DNA of 38,206 nt, from contig JAJBVU010000272.1 of the NCBI GenBank assembly GCA_020859645.1, positions 1 through 38,206 of the forward strand. The letters run 5' to 3'. Below the pieces are notes generated by a model. It saw only the letters and a list, made by a program, of their open reading frames with translations. It had not been told where the DNA came from and did not search any database. Positions 37,292 through 38,206 of the stretch are shown here, in pieces. Made by a program: the position numbers and the translations under genes. The first letter of the stretch is position 1; each line of letters starts with the position of its first letter. The stretch is from Eubacterium sp. GTDB taxonomy: Bacteria > Bacillota > Clostridia > Lachnospirales > CAG-274.

Positions 37292-38206
37292 TTATTGTAT
37301 TCCTAATTCATCTATCCACTCTGTTATGTCCTCTTCCGAAACAGCCGAATTAAAACGTCTTCCCTCAAGCCGGTTTCCGCTGTTTGCCGCTTCTTCCAAA
37401 AGTCTGCCGCTTTCTCCCAAGTCTGAAGCTGCGGAGGTGCAGAAGGGTATGACGGTTTTGTCTGTAAAATCATTTGCCGAAACAAAGCTGCTTACGGGCC
37501 AAGCGGCAATTCCCCACCATATGGGATAGCCTATAAACACTGTGTCATACTTTTCCCAGTTTTCAGGCTCATAAGAAACAAGCTCAATATCTCTTAAGCT
37601 TTCATCATCGTGTTCAAGACATACCCTGCTGTCTTCGTCAGTATAGTTTAAGTCATCATCTGTATAGGGGTCGGCAGGCTCTATTTCAAACAAATCTGCG
37701 TTTAACACATTTGAAAGTATATTTGCCGCCTTTTCGGTTGTTCCCGTTGCGGAAAAATATACAATTAAAACATTGCTGTCTGTGTTTTCATCTTCTGTAT
37801 TAGCTTCTTCCGTTTCTGCAGCTTCCGCCGTTTCCACTGTGTCTGTGATTTCATAGGATTTTGTAATTGTAATAGTCTGACTTTCGCTGTCCCAGTCAAC
37901 ATCAAATTCAAAGCTTTCCGCAATAAATCTTATGGGCAGCATTGTCCTTCCGCTTACAACAGCCGGAGCCGTATCAAGTTCATTTGCCATTCCGTTAAAA
38001 TATGCCGTATTGCTGTCAATAGTAAGCTCTATAACATCTCCGTTATATGTAAGTTCTGCTGTCTGCGTATCTTGGTTCCATTCAACCTCGCCGCCCATAG
38101 CTTCAATTATTGCTCTTATGGGAACAAGAGTTCTTCCCTCAACTATAACAGGCGGAGAGTCTATTTCTCTTTCGGCTTCGTTTACGGTCATAAAGCTGCT
38201 GTTAAT
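37292..38206 (-). CDS. Stalk-domain (copper amine oxidase N-like) / flavodoxin fusion, 5' end outside window
   Basis: Open to the window edge; the true start is beyond 38206. The visible N-terminal part is a copper-amine-oxidase-N/stalk domain with two repeats: PPVIVEGRTLVPIRAIIEA then APAVVSGRTMLPIRFIAES. This domain is normally on secreted or surface clostridial proteins. An acidic linker (TVETAEAAETEEANTEDEN) leads to a flavodoxin domain with VYFSATGTTEKAANIL, YDTVFIGYPIWWGIAAWPV and PFCTSAASDLGESG. A redox flavoprotein module joined to a surface-type domain suggests an extracytoplasmic flavodoxin. A signal peptide would have to lie upstream. Confidence 0.85.
   Translation of the reverse strand: MNSSFMTVNEAEREIDSPPVIVEGRTLVPIRAIIEAMGGEVEWNQDTQTAELTYNGDVIELTIDSNTAYFNGMANELDTAPAVVSGRTMLPIRFIAESFEFDVDWDSESQTITITKSYEITDTVETAEAAETEEANTEDENTDSNVLIVYFSATGTTEKAANILSNVLNADLFEIEPADPYTDDDLNYTDEDSRVCLEHDDESLRDIELVSYEPENWEKYDTVFIGYPIWWGIAAWPVSSFVSANDFTDKTVIPFCTSAASDLGESGRLLEEAANSGNRLEGRRFNSAVSEEDITEWIDELGIQ

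Overview
The window is A+T-rich DNA from a low-GC Gram-positive anaerobe of the class Clostridia, most like a Lachnospiraceae-type gut organism. This rests on strong purine Shine-Dalgarno sites, sigma-A promoters (TTGACA-17-TATAAT), frequent TTG starts, the ylxM-ffh-rpsP-khpA and rpmG-secE-nusG-rplK-rplA blocks, a CsaB-type pyruvyltransferase, a copper-amine-oxidase 'stalk' domain and an Rpn-type nuclease with an RAEG tail. No rRNA, tRNA or CRISPR array was seen.

Layout. 1-1000: a CorA-type Mg2+ channel. 1026-11542 (minus): one long surface-polysaccharide operon with flippase, UDP-ManNAc-type dehydrogenase, two GT4 enzymes, a VanZ-like protein, a DUF4330-type protein, an O-antigen ligase/polymerase, CsaB, a TagA/WecG transferase and an EamA transporter. 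It probably builds a pyruvylated cell-wall or capsular glycan. 11.8-16.3 kb: an orphan UxuB-type SDR, a branched-chain-amino-acid-type binding lipoprotein preceded by an elaborate structured leader, an Rpn nuclease, and proC. proC is the last gene of an operon with two GT2 enzymes (16.3-18.8 kb). 19-22.2 kb: a polysaccharide deacetylase, a membrane LysM protein with a degenerate MPN/JAB-like cytoplasmic domain, an orphan phage-type sigma-region-4 protein and a small Cys/Gly-rich Sm-like protein. 22.3-27 kb (minus): birA, a small conserved protein, dusB, a TGS-nucleoside kinase and a FabG/YmfI-like SDR in one operon.

27.1-27.8 kb holds a toxin-first PIN/small-protein pair. A deletion derivative of that pair lies at 34.5-34.8 kb in the opposite orientation. 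Between them are ylxM-ffh-rpsP-khpA (plus), an SGNH hydrolase with queA (minus), and the ribosomal/transcription operon rpmG-secE-nusG-rplK-rplA (minus). That operon carries two look-alike L1-binding sites, one in front of rplK and one in front of rplA. 34.8-36.7 kb is an accessory patch: a candidate type I toxin/antisense-RNA pair, a 5'-truncated tyrosine recombinase, a 39-residue membrane peptide and an inverted-repeat element. The right edge has a flavodoxin and a stalk-domain/flavodoxin fusion that runs off the window.

The signals most worth following are the 168-nt structured leader at 14041-14208, the convergent small-peptide/antisense RNA module at 34833-35069, the duplicated and internally deleted PIN toxin-antitoxin operon, the paired L1 operators, and the MPN-like/TM/LysM protein. 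All calls come from reading the sequence; no database search was possible.
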